Positions 17,738 to 25,721 of a DNA stretch of 37,283 nt are shown one piece after another. The stretch lies in contig DJML01000052.1 in NCBI GenBank assembly GCA_002436505.1, positions 5,715-42,997 of the forward strand, read 5' to 3'. This DNA is from Bacteroidetes bacterium UBA6491 (GTDB lineage: Bacteria > Bacteroidota > Bacteroidia > NS11-12g > UBA9320). Made by a program: the position numbers and the translations under genes. The stretch's first letter is position 1. Each line of letters starts with the position of its first letter. The notes beneath the pieces were generated by a model. It did no database searches. It was not told the DNA's origin and was given only the letters and a program-made list of their open reading frames with translations.

Positions 17738-18583
17738 TCAGAACACTTCAATTTTATATCCTGCGTTAAAAACAGCCCCGGGAGAGAGTAGTACAATCCC
17801 TTCTTTTTCAAGAATGTTCCCTGATGCGGAAGAACTATCGCAAACTCCCTGCCACGGTTCAATGCAAACAAAAGGCGCACCCGGTTTGCTCCAAACCCCT
17901 AAATAAGGAAAATCCCCAAACCAGAAACGTATACCACGAGATGAACCAGTAGAATGCAATTCGCAGTATTCAGACCTTAAATCAGAAAACACCAGTGCGT
18001 CGTCATTAAAACTCTCATTGGTTAGATCTATCCTTCCATTAATGATCCCGGTCCTTTGAACGCCGGTACGCAGTCCGTTGCGATCCAGGGAGTCTGAAAA
18101 AACCGTTTCCTGCTCTTCGAAAACCAGGAAATGTTTGTCTACAGGGTTCGTTGAAAAAGCCGGATGACCACCTATCGAAAAAGGCATATCCGTATCCCCC
18201 ATGTTTTGAACGAGGTATTTCACTTTAACCGATTTCCCTTCTAACAGGTAACGTACCTCAAGATTAAATTTGAACGGGTATTTAACTAACGAACATTCAT
18301 CAAACGATCTGGAAAACACCATTTCAGGACCCTCGGTTCTTGTTTCGAAAGTTGCATCCCTCAAAAAACCGTGCCGTTCCATGAGATACGTTTTACCAGC
18401 GTATTGATATTTCCCTTCCTTTAATTCCCCAATAACAGGAAACAACAACGGTGATCTCCAACCCCATACATTGGGATCATTGATCCACAGATACTCGTGA
18501 TCGTGTTCAACAGAATAAATACGCATCAGTTGTGCGCCTCTTACTTCCGCCTCGATCAGGACATGTTCATTCTGAATGATCAT
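17738..18583 (-). CDS. Aldose 1-epimerase-family protein
   Basis: A 281-residue beta-sandwich protein of the galactose-mutarotase superfamily, probably interconverting sugar anomers; the natural substrate is unknown. Candidate active-site residues are H71 (MERHGF), H140 (IGGHPAF) and E242 (VCIEPWQG), in the positions expected for the general acid and base of this family. It is more like the LacX/YeaD-type group than classic GalM because of the PFVCIEPW motif and the shorter length. It follows nadE by 42 nt on the same strand, which may reflect co-transcription rather than shared function. Confidence 0.85.
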   Translation of the reverse strand: MIIQNEHVLIEAEVRGAQLMRIYSVEHDHEYLWINDPNVWGWRSPLLFPVIGELKEGKYQYAGKTYLMERHGFLRDATFETRTEGPEMVFSRSFDECSLVKYPFKFNLEVRYLLEGKSVKVKYLVQNMGDTDMPFSIGGHPAFSTNPVDKHFLVFEEQETVFSDSLDRNGLRTGVQRTGIINGRIDLTNESFNDDALVFSDLRSEYCELHSTGSSRGIRFWFGDFPYLGVWSKPGAPFVCIEPWQGVCDSSSASGNILEKEGIVLLSPGAVFNAGYKIEVF

Positions 18584-18625
18584 AAAATAACCATGTTAGA
18601 GTGACCTTTCATAGCAACATAAGAC

Positions 18626-20263
18626 CTAATTGTAATATTTGGCTACCAGCGGCATCTGTCTTCCTGGACCAAAAGCCTTATGTGATATCCGGAGGATCGG
18701 TGGGGCCTGATAACGCTTATACTCATTCCTGTCGACCAGTTGTACCACTTTTGTGACAATGTCCTTGTCAAATCCAAAATCAATGATCTCCTCCCAACCG
18801 TATTGATCTTCAACATAAAACTCAAGAATTTTATCAAGAAGATCGTATTCAGGCAAGGAGTCACTATCCTTCTGCCCTGGGCGTAATTCTGCGGAAGGCG
18901 CTTTTTTAATTATACTCTCAGGAATTATTTCCATATTACGGTTAATGTAACGGGCCATCTCATATATCTGCGTTTTATACAGATCCCCAATGGGAGATAA
19001 TCCTCCGCACATGTCACCGTACAATGTGGAATAACCAACGGCCGTTTCACTTTTATTACTGGTGTTCAACAGAATCGCATGAAACTTGTTTGACATGGCC
19101 ATAAGAAGCAGTCCTCTGCAGCGTGCCTGAATGTTTTCTTCAGTTACATCGGCAGGAAGATCTTTAAATTCCGAACTAAGAATACTTTCAACACTGCTCA
19201 CCATATCTGCAATAGGAAGGATCGTATATCTGTTGCCAAGATTATTAGCGAGCATTTCTGCATCAGTGATCGATCCTTTTGATGAATATTTGGAAGGCAT
19301 AAGTACGGATGTTACGTTCTCCTTTCCTATTGCCTCAACAGCAAGTGTGTTGACCAATGCAGAATCTATTCCTCCTGAAGACCCTAGGATTGCTCGTTTG
19401 AAACCCATCTTGTTAAAATAGTCCCTGATTCCCATAACAATGGCATCATGCATTAGGCCGATGTCACGATCGTGGTGTTCCTGTTCATCTTTCTCAAGTC
19501 GGGCATCCTTATCCCAGTTAATAAATTGCAGATCTTCCTCAAAATAACGGAGCTCTTTAGCCACAACACCTTTATTGTCAATAAACATTGATCCCCCGTC
19601 AAACAGGATGTCGGTATTCCCGCCAACCTGATTCACATATATTAAAGGAAGATTGTAATGCAGTGCATTGTATTTCATTCTGCCCTTCCTGTCGTCAACA
19701 TGATTATAACTGTAGGGTGAACCAGAAATATTGATCATCAGATCCGGTTTTTCCGCGATCAGATCATCCATAGGGGTTCGAGAATAAAGCATGGGTTCAT
19801 CAAGATTCCACAGATCTTCACAGATGGTCAATGCTATTCTGACACCTTTGAATTCTACAGTATGGGTTTTTCCCCCCGGCTCAAAGTAACGGTACTCGTC
19901 GAAAATGTCATAGGTAGGCAGCAGTGATTTGTGAATTGTTTTCTGAACCTTACCATCATAGATCAAATGAGCTGCATTGTACAATTTCTTACCTTTTTTC
20001 AGGCCGCTTGGGACAGGAGCACCGATTATGACCCCGATCCCGTTGCAATATGATGCCAGCTCTGATACGGCGTCTGTGCATCTTCTTACAAATGACTCAT
20101 AATTGAGCATGTCCTTAGGTATATAGCCACAGATCGACAATTCAGAAAAAACGACAAGATCGGTATCGTTTTTCTTAGCAAGGTCAATAGTTTCACGCAT
20201 TTTCATCATGTTCCCGGCAAGGTCACCGATGATGAAATTCAATTGTGCAAGTGCAATCTTCAT
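18626..20263 (-). CDS. nadE: Glutamine-dependent NAD+ synthetase
   Basis: Makes NAD+ from nicotinate adenine dinucleotide using ammonia released from glutamine. The 545 residues contain an N-terminal nitrilase-like glutaminase domain with the triad E41, K112 (KSLLPTYDIFDEYRYF) and C148 (TICEDLW), and a C-terminal synthetase domain with the ATP-pyrophosphatase loop SGGIDS (296-301) and NTSNKSETAVGYSTLYGD. Both halves look intact. It starts 16 nt after the upstream outer-membrane protein gene. The neighbouring divergent gldB matches an arrangement I recall from Flavobacteriia. Confidence 0.96.
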   Translation of the reverse strand: MKIALAQLNFIIGDLAGNMMKMRETIDLAKKNDTDLVVFSELSICGYIPKDMLNYESFVRRCTDAVSELASYCNGIGVIIGAPVPSGLKKGKKLYNAAHLIYDGKVQKTIHKSLLPTYDIFDEYRYFEPGGKTHTVEFKGVRIALTICEDLWNLDEPMLYSRTPMDDLIAEKPDLMINISGSPYSYNHVDDRKGRMKYNALHYNLPLIYVNQVGGNTDILFDGGSMFIDNKGVVAKELRYFEEDLQFINWDKDARLEKDEQEHHDRDIGLMHDAIVMGIRDYFNKMGFKRAILGSSGGIDSALVNTLAVEAIGKENVTSVLMPSKYSSKGSITDAEMLANNLGNRYTILPIADMVSSVESILSSEFKDLPADVTEENIQARCRGLLLMAMSNKFHAILLNTSNKSETAVGYSTLYGDMCGGLSPIGDLYKTQIYEMARYINRNMEIIPESIIKKAPSAELRPGQKDSDSLPEYDLLDKILEFYVEDQYGWEEIIDFGFDKDIVTKVVQLVDRNEYKRYQAPPILRISHKAFGPGRQMPLVAKYYN

Positions 20264-20279
20264 TTATTACGTACCGGTT

Positions 20280-21002
20280 CTAAAAGAAGAATCCCGCGTT
20301 AATCGAGACAAAGTTACTTATCGCCTCTGCTTTTTTATCTTCACCGAAAATATTAGTGAAACCGTTATCCATTCTGAGTCCCGCATAAAGAGACGTATTG
20401 CCACTCAGGTTATATTCGATACCCGCTCCCACGATCAAAGGAATTCTGAGTGGGGATATCTTGTCGTCAAAGTTAGCGAAGTGATAATCGTCCCCTTCCT
20501 TATCATTGACATGTATATCTGTCGGATCATCGAATACGTCATCTGCTCCTACGATATCTGCTCTCGCCCGGATCAGGAATGACGGAGCAACACCGAATTG
20601 CGCCCAATATGTTACGTAACCAATTTCTTTGGTTTTAAACTTTATTGATAGCGGCACCTGAACATATCTTGTTTTGTACTCGTAATCAATGTCCGTTTTG
20701 CTAACCTGACTGTTTTTAGGGAAAAGCGTATCAACATAGGTCATTCCAAAATTGTAATGGGTAATTAGCAACTCCGTAGAAAACGCATAATTCTCAGCAA
20801 AATAAAAATCACCCATCAGCCCGTAACTAAACCCCAGTTTGGTCCCTTCTTTTTCTATACTCTTTGAATCCGGCTTTATCCAGCAAATATTTGCTGAACC
20901 TTTAATACCAAATCGAAGATTATTATCCTGGGCCTTGGTGATCGTGGAGATTGAAAGAAACAATAAAATTAATCCGGTTGCTGTTGATCTTTTCATATTC
21001 AT
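20280..21002 (-). CDS. Outer-membrane beta-barrel protein (PorT-like family)
   Basis: A 240-residue secreted protein with a signal peptide (about residues 1-24, ending TKAQD) and alternating beta-strand pattern typical of small outer-membrane barrels, including RFGIKGSANICWI at the start of the barrel, YGLMGDFYFAENYAFSTELLI and a C-terminal strand ending in Phe. It resembles the PorT/OMP_b-brl_2 group common in Bacteroidota; the specific role is unknown. The start may be the ATG at 21002 or at 20996, both giving the same signal peptide. nadE follows after 16 nt. Confidence 0.8.
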   Translation of the reverse strand: MNMKRSTATGLILLFLSISTITKAQDNNLRFGIKGSANICWIKPDSKSIEKEGTKLGFSYGLMGDFYFAENYAFSTELLITHYNFGMTYVDTLFPKNSQVSKTDIDYEYKTRYVQVPLSIKFKTKEIGYVTYWAQFGVAPSFLIRARADIVGADDVFDDPTDIHVNDKEGDDYHFANFDDKISPLRIPLIVGAGIEYNLSGNTSLYAGLRMDNGFTNIFGEDKKAEAISNFVSINAGFFF

Positions 21003-21019
21003 ACTTCTGTGTTTAGATG

Positions 21020-21027
21020 TAATTTTG
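21020..21027 (+). promoter_or_regulatory. Candidate -7 promoter element for gldB
   Basis: TAATTTTG matches TAnnTTTG and ends only 5 nt before the ATG at 21033. If it is used, the transcript would have almost no 5' leader. A -33 TTG at proper spacing is not evident. Confidence 0.4.
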
Positions 21028-21032
21028 GCGCT

Positions 21033-22076
21033 ATGTCATACATTTCAATAACGAAACGACTTGTCACCTTACTGTTATCAGCCGGTGTAATGTTCATCTC
21101 AGGATGTAAGAAGAACAAGCACAAGGTTGATATTTCAAATATAGAGATCGACATTGATCTCCAACGATATGAAGATGATATTTTCGGTGTGGAAAATTTA
21201 GAAGACTATCTTGGTCTGGACAAAAAGGACCCGGAATTCTTCAGCGCCTACAAGGGAAGGATAATTTCTTTTATAACCGGAGTAAACCAGGGAGCAGATT
21301 CTCTGGTTCAGTACAGAGGTTTCAGTGATTTTATTCAGAACAAGGATATGCGCGACCTCTATGCCAGTTGCACCACAACGTTTGAGAATATGGATACGTA
21401 TTTTGATCAGCTGGAAACAGCATTCAAATTTTACCGGTTTCATTTCCCAGCAAACAATATACCTGATATTATTACTTATGTCGCACCGTTCAGATATGGC
21501 GCGATAAGCATGGAGAACAAACTGTGCATAGAACTGGACATGTTCCTCGGAGCAGATTTTGAACCCTACAGGACCCCCTCCCTGCAATTTCCTAATTACC
21601 TGGTTAAAAAGTTAAAACCGGATATGCTTGTACCTAATGCCATGAAGTCCTGGCTTGTAAGTGAATTTGAGAAAGATCAGACCGATCAACGATTTATTTC
21701 AGAGATCATCTATGAAGGGAAGATCCTGTATCTTATGGATGCTTTGTTCCCTGAGATGAGTGACTCCCTAAAAATAGGCTACCTTAATGGTCAGATAGAA
21801 TGGAACAGGCATAATGAATCTCAGATATGGGAAAACATTGTCAATAATGACCTGCTGTTCTCTACTGACCAGTTCCAGTATATGGGAATGCTTCATGACG
21901 GGCCTTTCTCCAAAGGGGCGAATGTGCCTCAGGAATCATCGCCACGTATTGGTGTCTGGGCCGGCTGGCAGGTGGTCCGGAAATACATGGATAAACATCC
22001 GGGGATCTCCCTTCAGGAACTTATGGAGATCAAGGACCCCGGAATAATTCTCAAAGGTTCGGGCTACAAACCTTGA
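21033..22076 (+). CDS. gldB: Gliding motility lipoprotein GldB
   Basis: A lipoprotein required for gliding in Flavobacterium. From the ATG at 21033 it has 347 residues; a GTG 24 nt upstream is possible but overlaps the region of the promoter-like element. The signal peptide ends in a good lipobox (FISG-C25). The mature start with ISNIEIDIDLQRYEDDIFG and the later block DLYASCTTTFENMDTYFDQLETAFKFYRFHFP (about residues 108-139) are typical of GldB, as is the C-terminal half with SPRIGVWAGWQVVRKYM. gldC, which follows gldB in some relatives, is not here. It converges with the helix-hairpin-helix gene. Confidence 0.9.
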   Translation: MSYISITKRLVTLLLSAGVMFISGCKKNKHKVDISNIEIDIDLQRYEDDIFGVENLEDYLGLDKKDPEFFSAYKGRIISFITGVNQGADSLVQYRGFSDFIQNKDMRDLYASCTTTFENMDTYFDQLETAFKFYRFHFPANNIPDIITYVAPFRYGAISMENKLCIELDMFLGADFEPYRTPSLQFPNYLVKKLKPDMLVPNAMKSWLVSEFEKDQTDQRFISEIIYEGKILYLMDALFPEMSDSLKIGYLNGQIEWNRHNESQIWENIVNNDLLFSTDQFQYMGMLHDGPFSKGANVPQESSPRIGVWAGWQVVRKYMDKHPGISLQELMEIKDPGIILKGSGYKP

Positions 22077-22078
22077 TC

Positions 22079-22951
22079 TCATTCGAGATAAGGCCATATT
22101 CGACGGACAAATGCCGTATCAAGGGCTAAAATGTTCCTGATATTCAGCGTACTCAATACAACTTCAGGATGCGTCTTCCTATAAGCAAGAATGACTTTTG
22201 CGGTCTTGACATCCACATAGGGATGACGCCTTAAAGTTTTGAAGTCAGCTGTCAGATCAATAGGAACAATGGCCTTGCTGTCAACACTTATATTAGGAGC
22301 TATTTTCATGAACAATGAATCATGGATACCATACACTTCTTTTAATTGGCCAATGGCATGAAACCCACCCAATATCCGGCGGTATTTAACGATCCTTGAT
22401 GCAAGAACAGGTCCAATTCCGTGTAATCTGATAAGATCGACGGAATCAGCGATCGAAACATTTATCTTTTCTTTAGAACCTGATCTCAGTTTCCGTGAAC
22501 GGTCATCTGATCTCCGGGCAAATGCATCGTATCCGTATGATCTTTTCCGTGATCTGATATTGATCCAGGGAACGGCTTTTTCATACCATATGCTGTCCAT
22601 GCCATAAATATGAAGGAGGTCATCAGAATTATAAAATTTAAAGCCCTTTGCTCTTGCCCCGGCAATCCTTTCTGTAAGATATTTTTTCAGGCCCAGGATC
22701 ATCAGACTATCCGGCGACAAAGTATTAGGGTCAAAATGGAACCAGTTTATCTGATCATAATTTCCTGATTCTGTGACCGCGTTTTTTTCCGACCTGAATG
22801 AATCTATTCGTTGTCGTTCGATCAGGCTGTACTCAAAAGATTTCCCCTGAAAAAAGTATCGCGGAACTAATTTGATGATCAGTGCGATCAGGACAAAAAG
22901 TATTACACCGGCCGCTTCACGATTATTGTAAGAAAAGAGATCCTTTAACAT
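22079..22951 (-). CDS. Membrane-anchored helix-hairpin-helix protein (ComEA-like)
   Basis: A 290-residue protein with one N-terminal membrane helix (about 14-32), a basic linker, and repeated helix-hairpin-helix units: about 85-110, then the best copy VDLIRLHGIGPVLASRIVKYR (about 165-187) with GGFHAIGQLKEVYGI after it, and a third near 235-260. HhH pairs bind DNA without sequence preference, and ComEA uses them in DNA uptake. Related proteins in Bacteroidota are uncharacterised as far as I know, so a role in uptake or competence is inference. A short hairpin abuts the start codon. Confidence 0.85.
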   Translation of the reverse strand: MLKDLFSYNNREAAGVILFVLIALIIKLVPRYFFQGKSFEYSLIERQRIDSFRSEKNAVTESGNYDQINWFHFDPNTLSPDSLMILGLKKYLTERIAGARAKGFKFYNSDDLLHIYGMDSIWYEKAVPWINIRSRKRSYGYDAFARRSDDRSRKLRSGSKEKINVSIADSVDLIRLHGIGPVLASRIVKYRRILGGFHAIGQLKEVYGIHDSLFMKIAPNISVDSKAIVPIDLTADFKTLRRHPYVDVKTAKVILAYRKTHPEVVLSTLNIRNILALDTAFVRRIWPYLE

Positions 22952-22976
22952 ATTTCCCCTGTTTAGCAGGGAAAAT
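22952..22976 (-). promoter_or_regulatory. Hairpin directly before the helix-hairpin-helix gene
   Basis: CCCTG (22957-22961) and CAGGG (22967-22971) with a 5-nt loop, extended by ATTT/AAAT after one mismatch, end right at the start codon of the downstream gene and 37 nt after the stop of the SPT-like gene. There is no U-run in the transcript. It could restrain translation or protect the upstream message; chance is also possible. Confidence 0.25.
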
Positions 22977-23012
22977 ACAGGTGCCTTTAGTTATAAAAAA
23001 ACGGATATAGCT

Positions 23013-24251
23013 CTAAATAGCCAGGTACTCCTTAGCGTATTTTCCGGCTTCAAGGTATTCCTTGATCTCCGTAAAAGCAGTGATCGTCTCTTCCACGTCC
23101 GCTAAAGTATGAACTGCTGTAGGTATCAGACGAAGCATAATAACGCCCTTAGGGACAACCGGATAAACCACGATTGAGCAGAAAATGTTGTAGTTCTCGC
23201 GTAGATCCTGGGTCAGGTGCGTTGCTTCAGCAACAGTTCCGTTCAGTATCACTGGTGTTACAGGGGACATGGTTGTTCCGATATTAAAACCGGCACTCTT
23301 TAGCCCATCCTGCAATGCATCTACGATCTTCCACAGATTCGATTTCAGAGAAGGGTCATTCCTCAGCAATTCCAGCCTTTTCAATGCGCCGATAACCATT
23401 GGCATCGGAAGTGATTTTGCAAAGATCTGAGAACGCATGTTGTAACGCAGGTAGTCAACGATCCTTTTTTCACTTGAAATAAATGCGCCTATTCCTGCCA
23501 TTGATTTAGCAAAGGTTGAGAAATAGATATCTATCTCATCCTGAACACCCTGCTCTTCACCTGTGCCGATCCCGGTTTTTCCCATGGTACCAAATCCATG
23601 TGCATCATCAACGAATAACCGGAAATTATATTTACTTTTTAATGCGACAATATCTTTCAGATTCCCCTGGTTTCCGGACATTCCAAATACACCTTCAGTG
23701 ATCACAAGGATCGCCCCACCTGTCTGTTCAGCCATTTTCGTGGCTCTTACCAGTTGTTTTTCGAGATTCTGAATGTCGTTATGTGCATATACAAATCTTT
23801 TACCCTGGTGCAAACGTACACCGTCAATGATACAGGCATGTGATTCGGCATCATAAACAATTATATCGCGTCGGTCTACCAATGCATCTATTGCTGACAG
23901 CACTCCCTGATAACCGAAGTTCAGCAGGATCGTATCCTCCTTCTGCTCAAAATCAGAAAGTTGACGCTCAAGCTCTTCGTGATAATCACTGTTTCCTGAC
24001 ATCATACGTGCCCCCATCGGGTATGCCATTCCATAATCAGCCGCTGCGACCGCGTCTGCTTTCCTTACTTCAGGATGGTTCGCCAGACCAAGATAATTGT
24101 TCAGACTCCAGGTCAGCAATTCTCTGCCTCTGAAAGTCATTCTCGGCGAGATCTCCCCCTCAAGTTTTGGGAAAGTATAGTAACCATGAGCCTCTTTAGC
24201 GTGCATACCCAAAGGGCCCATATTTTCCACCAACTTTTCAAACAAATCCAT
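23013..24251 (-). CDS. Alpha-oxoamine synthase, serine palmitoyltransferase-like
   Basis: A PLP-dependent enzyme that condenses an acyl thioester with an amino acid. The 412 residues show the family layout: H138 in DAESHACIIDG stacking on PLP, D215-D216-A-H218 in VDDAHGFGTMG, and the PLP lysine K249 in FSTFAKSMAG. The N-terminal block YYTFPKLEGEISPRM and the AYPMGARMMSG segment resemble the Bacteroidota enzymes I remember for sphingolipid synthesis. A cysteate acyltransferase making sulfonolipid, or a KBL-like role, cannot be excluded from sequence alone. It lacks adjacent lipid genes. A -7 promoter element lies 19 nt upstream. Confidence 0.85.
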   Translation of the reverse strand: MDLFEKLVENMGPLGMHAKEAHGYYTFPKLEGEISPRMTFRGRELLTWSLNNYLGLANHPEVRKADAVAAADYGMAYPMGARMMSGNSDYHEELERQLSDFEQKEDTILLNFGYQGVLSAIDALVDRRDIIVYDAESHACIIDGVRLHQGKRFVYAHNDIQNLEKQLVRATKMAEQTGGAILVITEGVFGMSGNQGNLKDIVALKSKYNFRLFVDDAHGFGTMGKTGIGTGEEQGVQDEIDIYFSTFAKSMAGIGAFISSEKRIVDYLRYNMRSQIFAKSLPMPMVIGALKRLELLRNDPSLKSNLWKIVDALQDGLKSAGFNIGTTMSPVTPVILNGTVAEATHLTQDLRENYNIFCSIVVYPVVPKGVIMLRLIPTAVHTLADVEETITAFTEIKEYLEAGKYAKEYLAI

Positions 24252-24270
24252 AGAGATGTAAAATTTGCCG

Positions 24271-24278
24271 CAAAGGTA
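24271..24278 (-). promoter_or_regulatory. Candidate -7 promoter element for the SPT-like gene
   Basis: TACCTTTG on the minus strand is a perfect TAnnTTTG match 19 nt before the ATG at 24251. The 245-nt divergent gap to bamD thus holds two outward-facing promoters. Confidence 0.45.
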
Positions 24279-24453
24279 TTAATTCTGTCATCATTTCATA
24301 TTTCTATTAAATATTCAATTGTTACCAATTTATTAACTTTTATGGTAAAAAGATGATTCGGCCGCTGAAGGACTTGTAACAAAAGGCTTCTCTGTGCGTT
24401 TAAAACATACATTAGTCCTGATATGACCAGAATTAAGATGAAGAATTTTTAAG

Positions 24454-24484
24454 TTGAATATCCACAGAGTTAATGGTATCTTTG
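24454..24484 (+). promoter_or_regulatory. Promoter of the bamD-rpoZ-coaBC-DUF4835 operon
   Basis: TTG at 24454-24456, a 20-nt spacer and TATCTTTG at 24477-24484 match the Bacteroidota -33/-7 pattern (TTTG, 19-21 nt, TAnnTTTG). This is the best promoter in the window. It covers the upstream ATG at 24473, so translation should begin at the ATG at 24497. Confidence 0.6.
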
Positions 24485-24496
24485 CAGACTTTTATA

Positions 24497-25372
24497 ATGA
24501 GATCGGGTAAACTATACATTTTTCTTTTTATTCTGCTTGCTGCAACCGGATGCGAATACCAGAAGGTTGTTAAGAAAGGCACGCCGGACAAGAAACATGC
24601 CTATGCGGATAAAATGTACGAGAAAGGACATTACGCAAAAGCCCTTCCTCTCTATGAAGATCTGCTTGGGACATACAGAAGGAGAAAAGAAGGAGAGATC
24701 ATTTACTTCCGCTTCGCAATGTGTCATTACCAGATGTCAGAATTCGGAATGGCTGCATATCACTTTAAAGGCTTTACAGAGACTTTTGCCGGTTCGGCAA
24801 TGGTTGAAGATGCCGCATACTGGTTTGCGATCTGCCAGTTCAACAAATCAATGCCATATTATCTGGATCAGACGCCATCAGAAGAAGCCATTGAACAACT
24901 CCAGCTTTTCATTAACCGCTATCCTAACAGTAAATATGTGGAGAGCTGTAACGAAAAGATGGATGAACTGCGACGTGGTTTGCAGATAAAATCATATAAG
25001 AATGCAATGGCTTATTACTACCGTGGGCTATACAATGCCGCTGTAGTAAGCCTGAAAAATTCACTGATATCGTATCCGGATATAGATGAAAAACCGGAAA
25101 TGGAGTACCTGATAGTAGAGTGCAGCCACCTGTATGCTAAAAAAAGCATACTTAACAAACAGGAAGAGCGCTACCTTGACGCTATTGAAGAGTGCAAGGA
25201 ATACATGAACAGTCATAATTCAGAGGTTTCTTACTACGGTAAAGTAGAAAAGATCAGAAAAATGGCAGAAATGGAATTAGACCTGGTAAGAAAAACGATC
25301 AAAACAAAAGAAGCTGAAGACAAAGAGCTATTAAGATTAAAGACTTCGACCACTACAACCAATAATAATTAA
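24497..25372 (+). CDS. bamD: Outer-membrane protein assembly factor BamD
   Basis: A lipoprotein of the BAM complex that works with BamA in folding outer-membrane barrels. The ATG at 24497 gives 291 residues with a signal peptide and lipobox (AATG-C19). The more upstream ATG at 24473 overlaps the promoter -7 element and would place extra residues before the signal peptide. TPR-like helical pairs follow (AYADKMYEKGHYAKALPLYEDL, EGEIIYFRFAMCHYQMSEFGMAAYHFKGF, AIEQLQLFINRYPNSKYVESC), as in BamD. The C-terminus is highly charged and ends in a Thr/Asn run. First gene of a four-gene operon; rpoZ follows after 17 nt. Confidence 0.92.
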   Translation: MRSGKLYIFLFILLAATGCEYQKVVKKGTPDKKHAYADKMYEKGHYAKALPLYEDLLGTYRRRKEGEIIYFRFAMCHYQMSEFGMAAYHFKGFTETFAGSAMVEDAAYWFAICQFNKSMPYYLDQTPSEEAIEQLQLFINRYPNSKYVESCNEKMDELRRGLQIKSYKNAMAYYYRGLYNAAVVSLKNSLISYPDIDEKPEMEYLIVECSHLYAKKSILNKQEERYLDAIEECKEYMNSHNSEVSYYGKVEKIRKMAEMELDLVRKTIKTKEAEDKELLRLKTSTTTTNNN

Positions 25373-25389
25373 GCATTCATTTATCGATT

Positions 25390-25710
25390 ATGAGTAAATA
25401 TTCAGAAACACCGGTAACCACAATAAGCAGAGACACCAGAGATCTTGAAAAGGACATTGGCAATCTGTATGAATCAGTTGTGATCATTTCAAAACGTGCG
25501 AATCAGATCGCTGCGCAAATGAAAGAAGAATTAAATGCTAAACTTGAGGAATTCGCTTCAGACACGGACAACCTTGAAGAGATATTCGAAAACAGGGAGC
25601 AAATAGAGATCTCTAAATATTACGAATCTCTGCCAAAGTCTACCCTTTTAGCAACGGAAGAATTCCTTAAGGACAAGGTGTATTTCCGCAACCCGAATAA
25701 AGAATCCTGA
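25390..25710 (+). CDS. rpoZ: DNA-directed RNA polymerase subunit omega (Bacteroidota type)
   Basis: A 106-residue protein matching the omega-like subunit of Bacteroidota, which helps assemble the beta' subunit. The core (about 25-100) contains YESVVIISKRANQIA, resembling the omega N-terminal helix where other bacteria have a 'R..LV...A..RA..L' pattern, followed by an acidic helix and a C-terminal YYESLPKSTLLATEEFL segment. The position between bamD and coaBC supports the call because this order is conserved in the phylum, as I recall. It is 11 nt before coaBC. Confidence 0.85.
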   Translation: MSKYSETPVTTISRDTRDLEKDIGNLYESVVIISKRANQIAAQMKEELNAKLEEFASDTDNLEEIFENREQIEISKYYESLPKSTLLATEEFLKDKVYFRNPNKES

Positions 25711-25721
25711 TCTCTGTCCCG

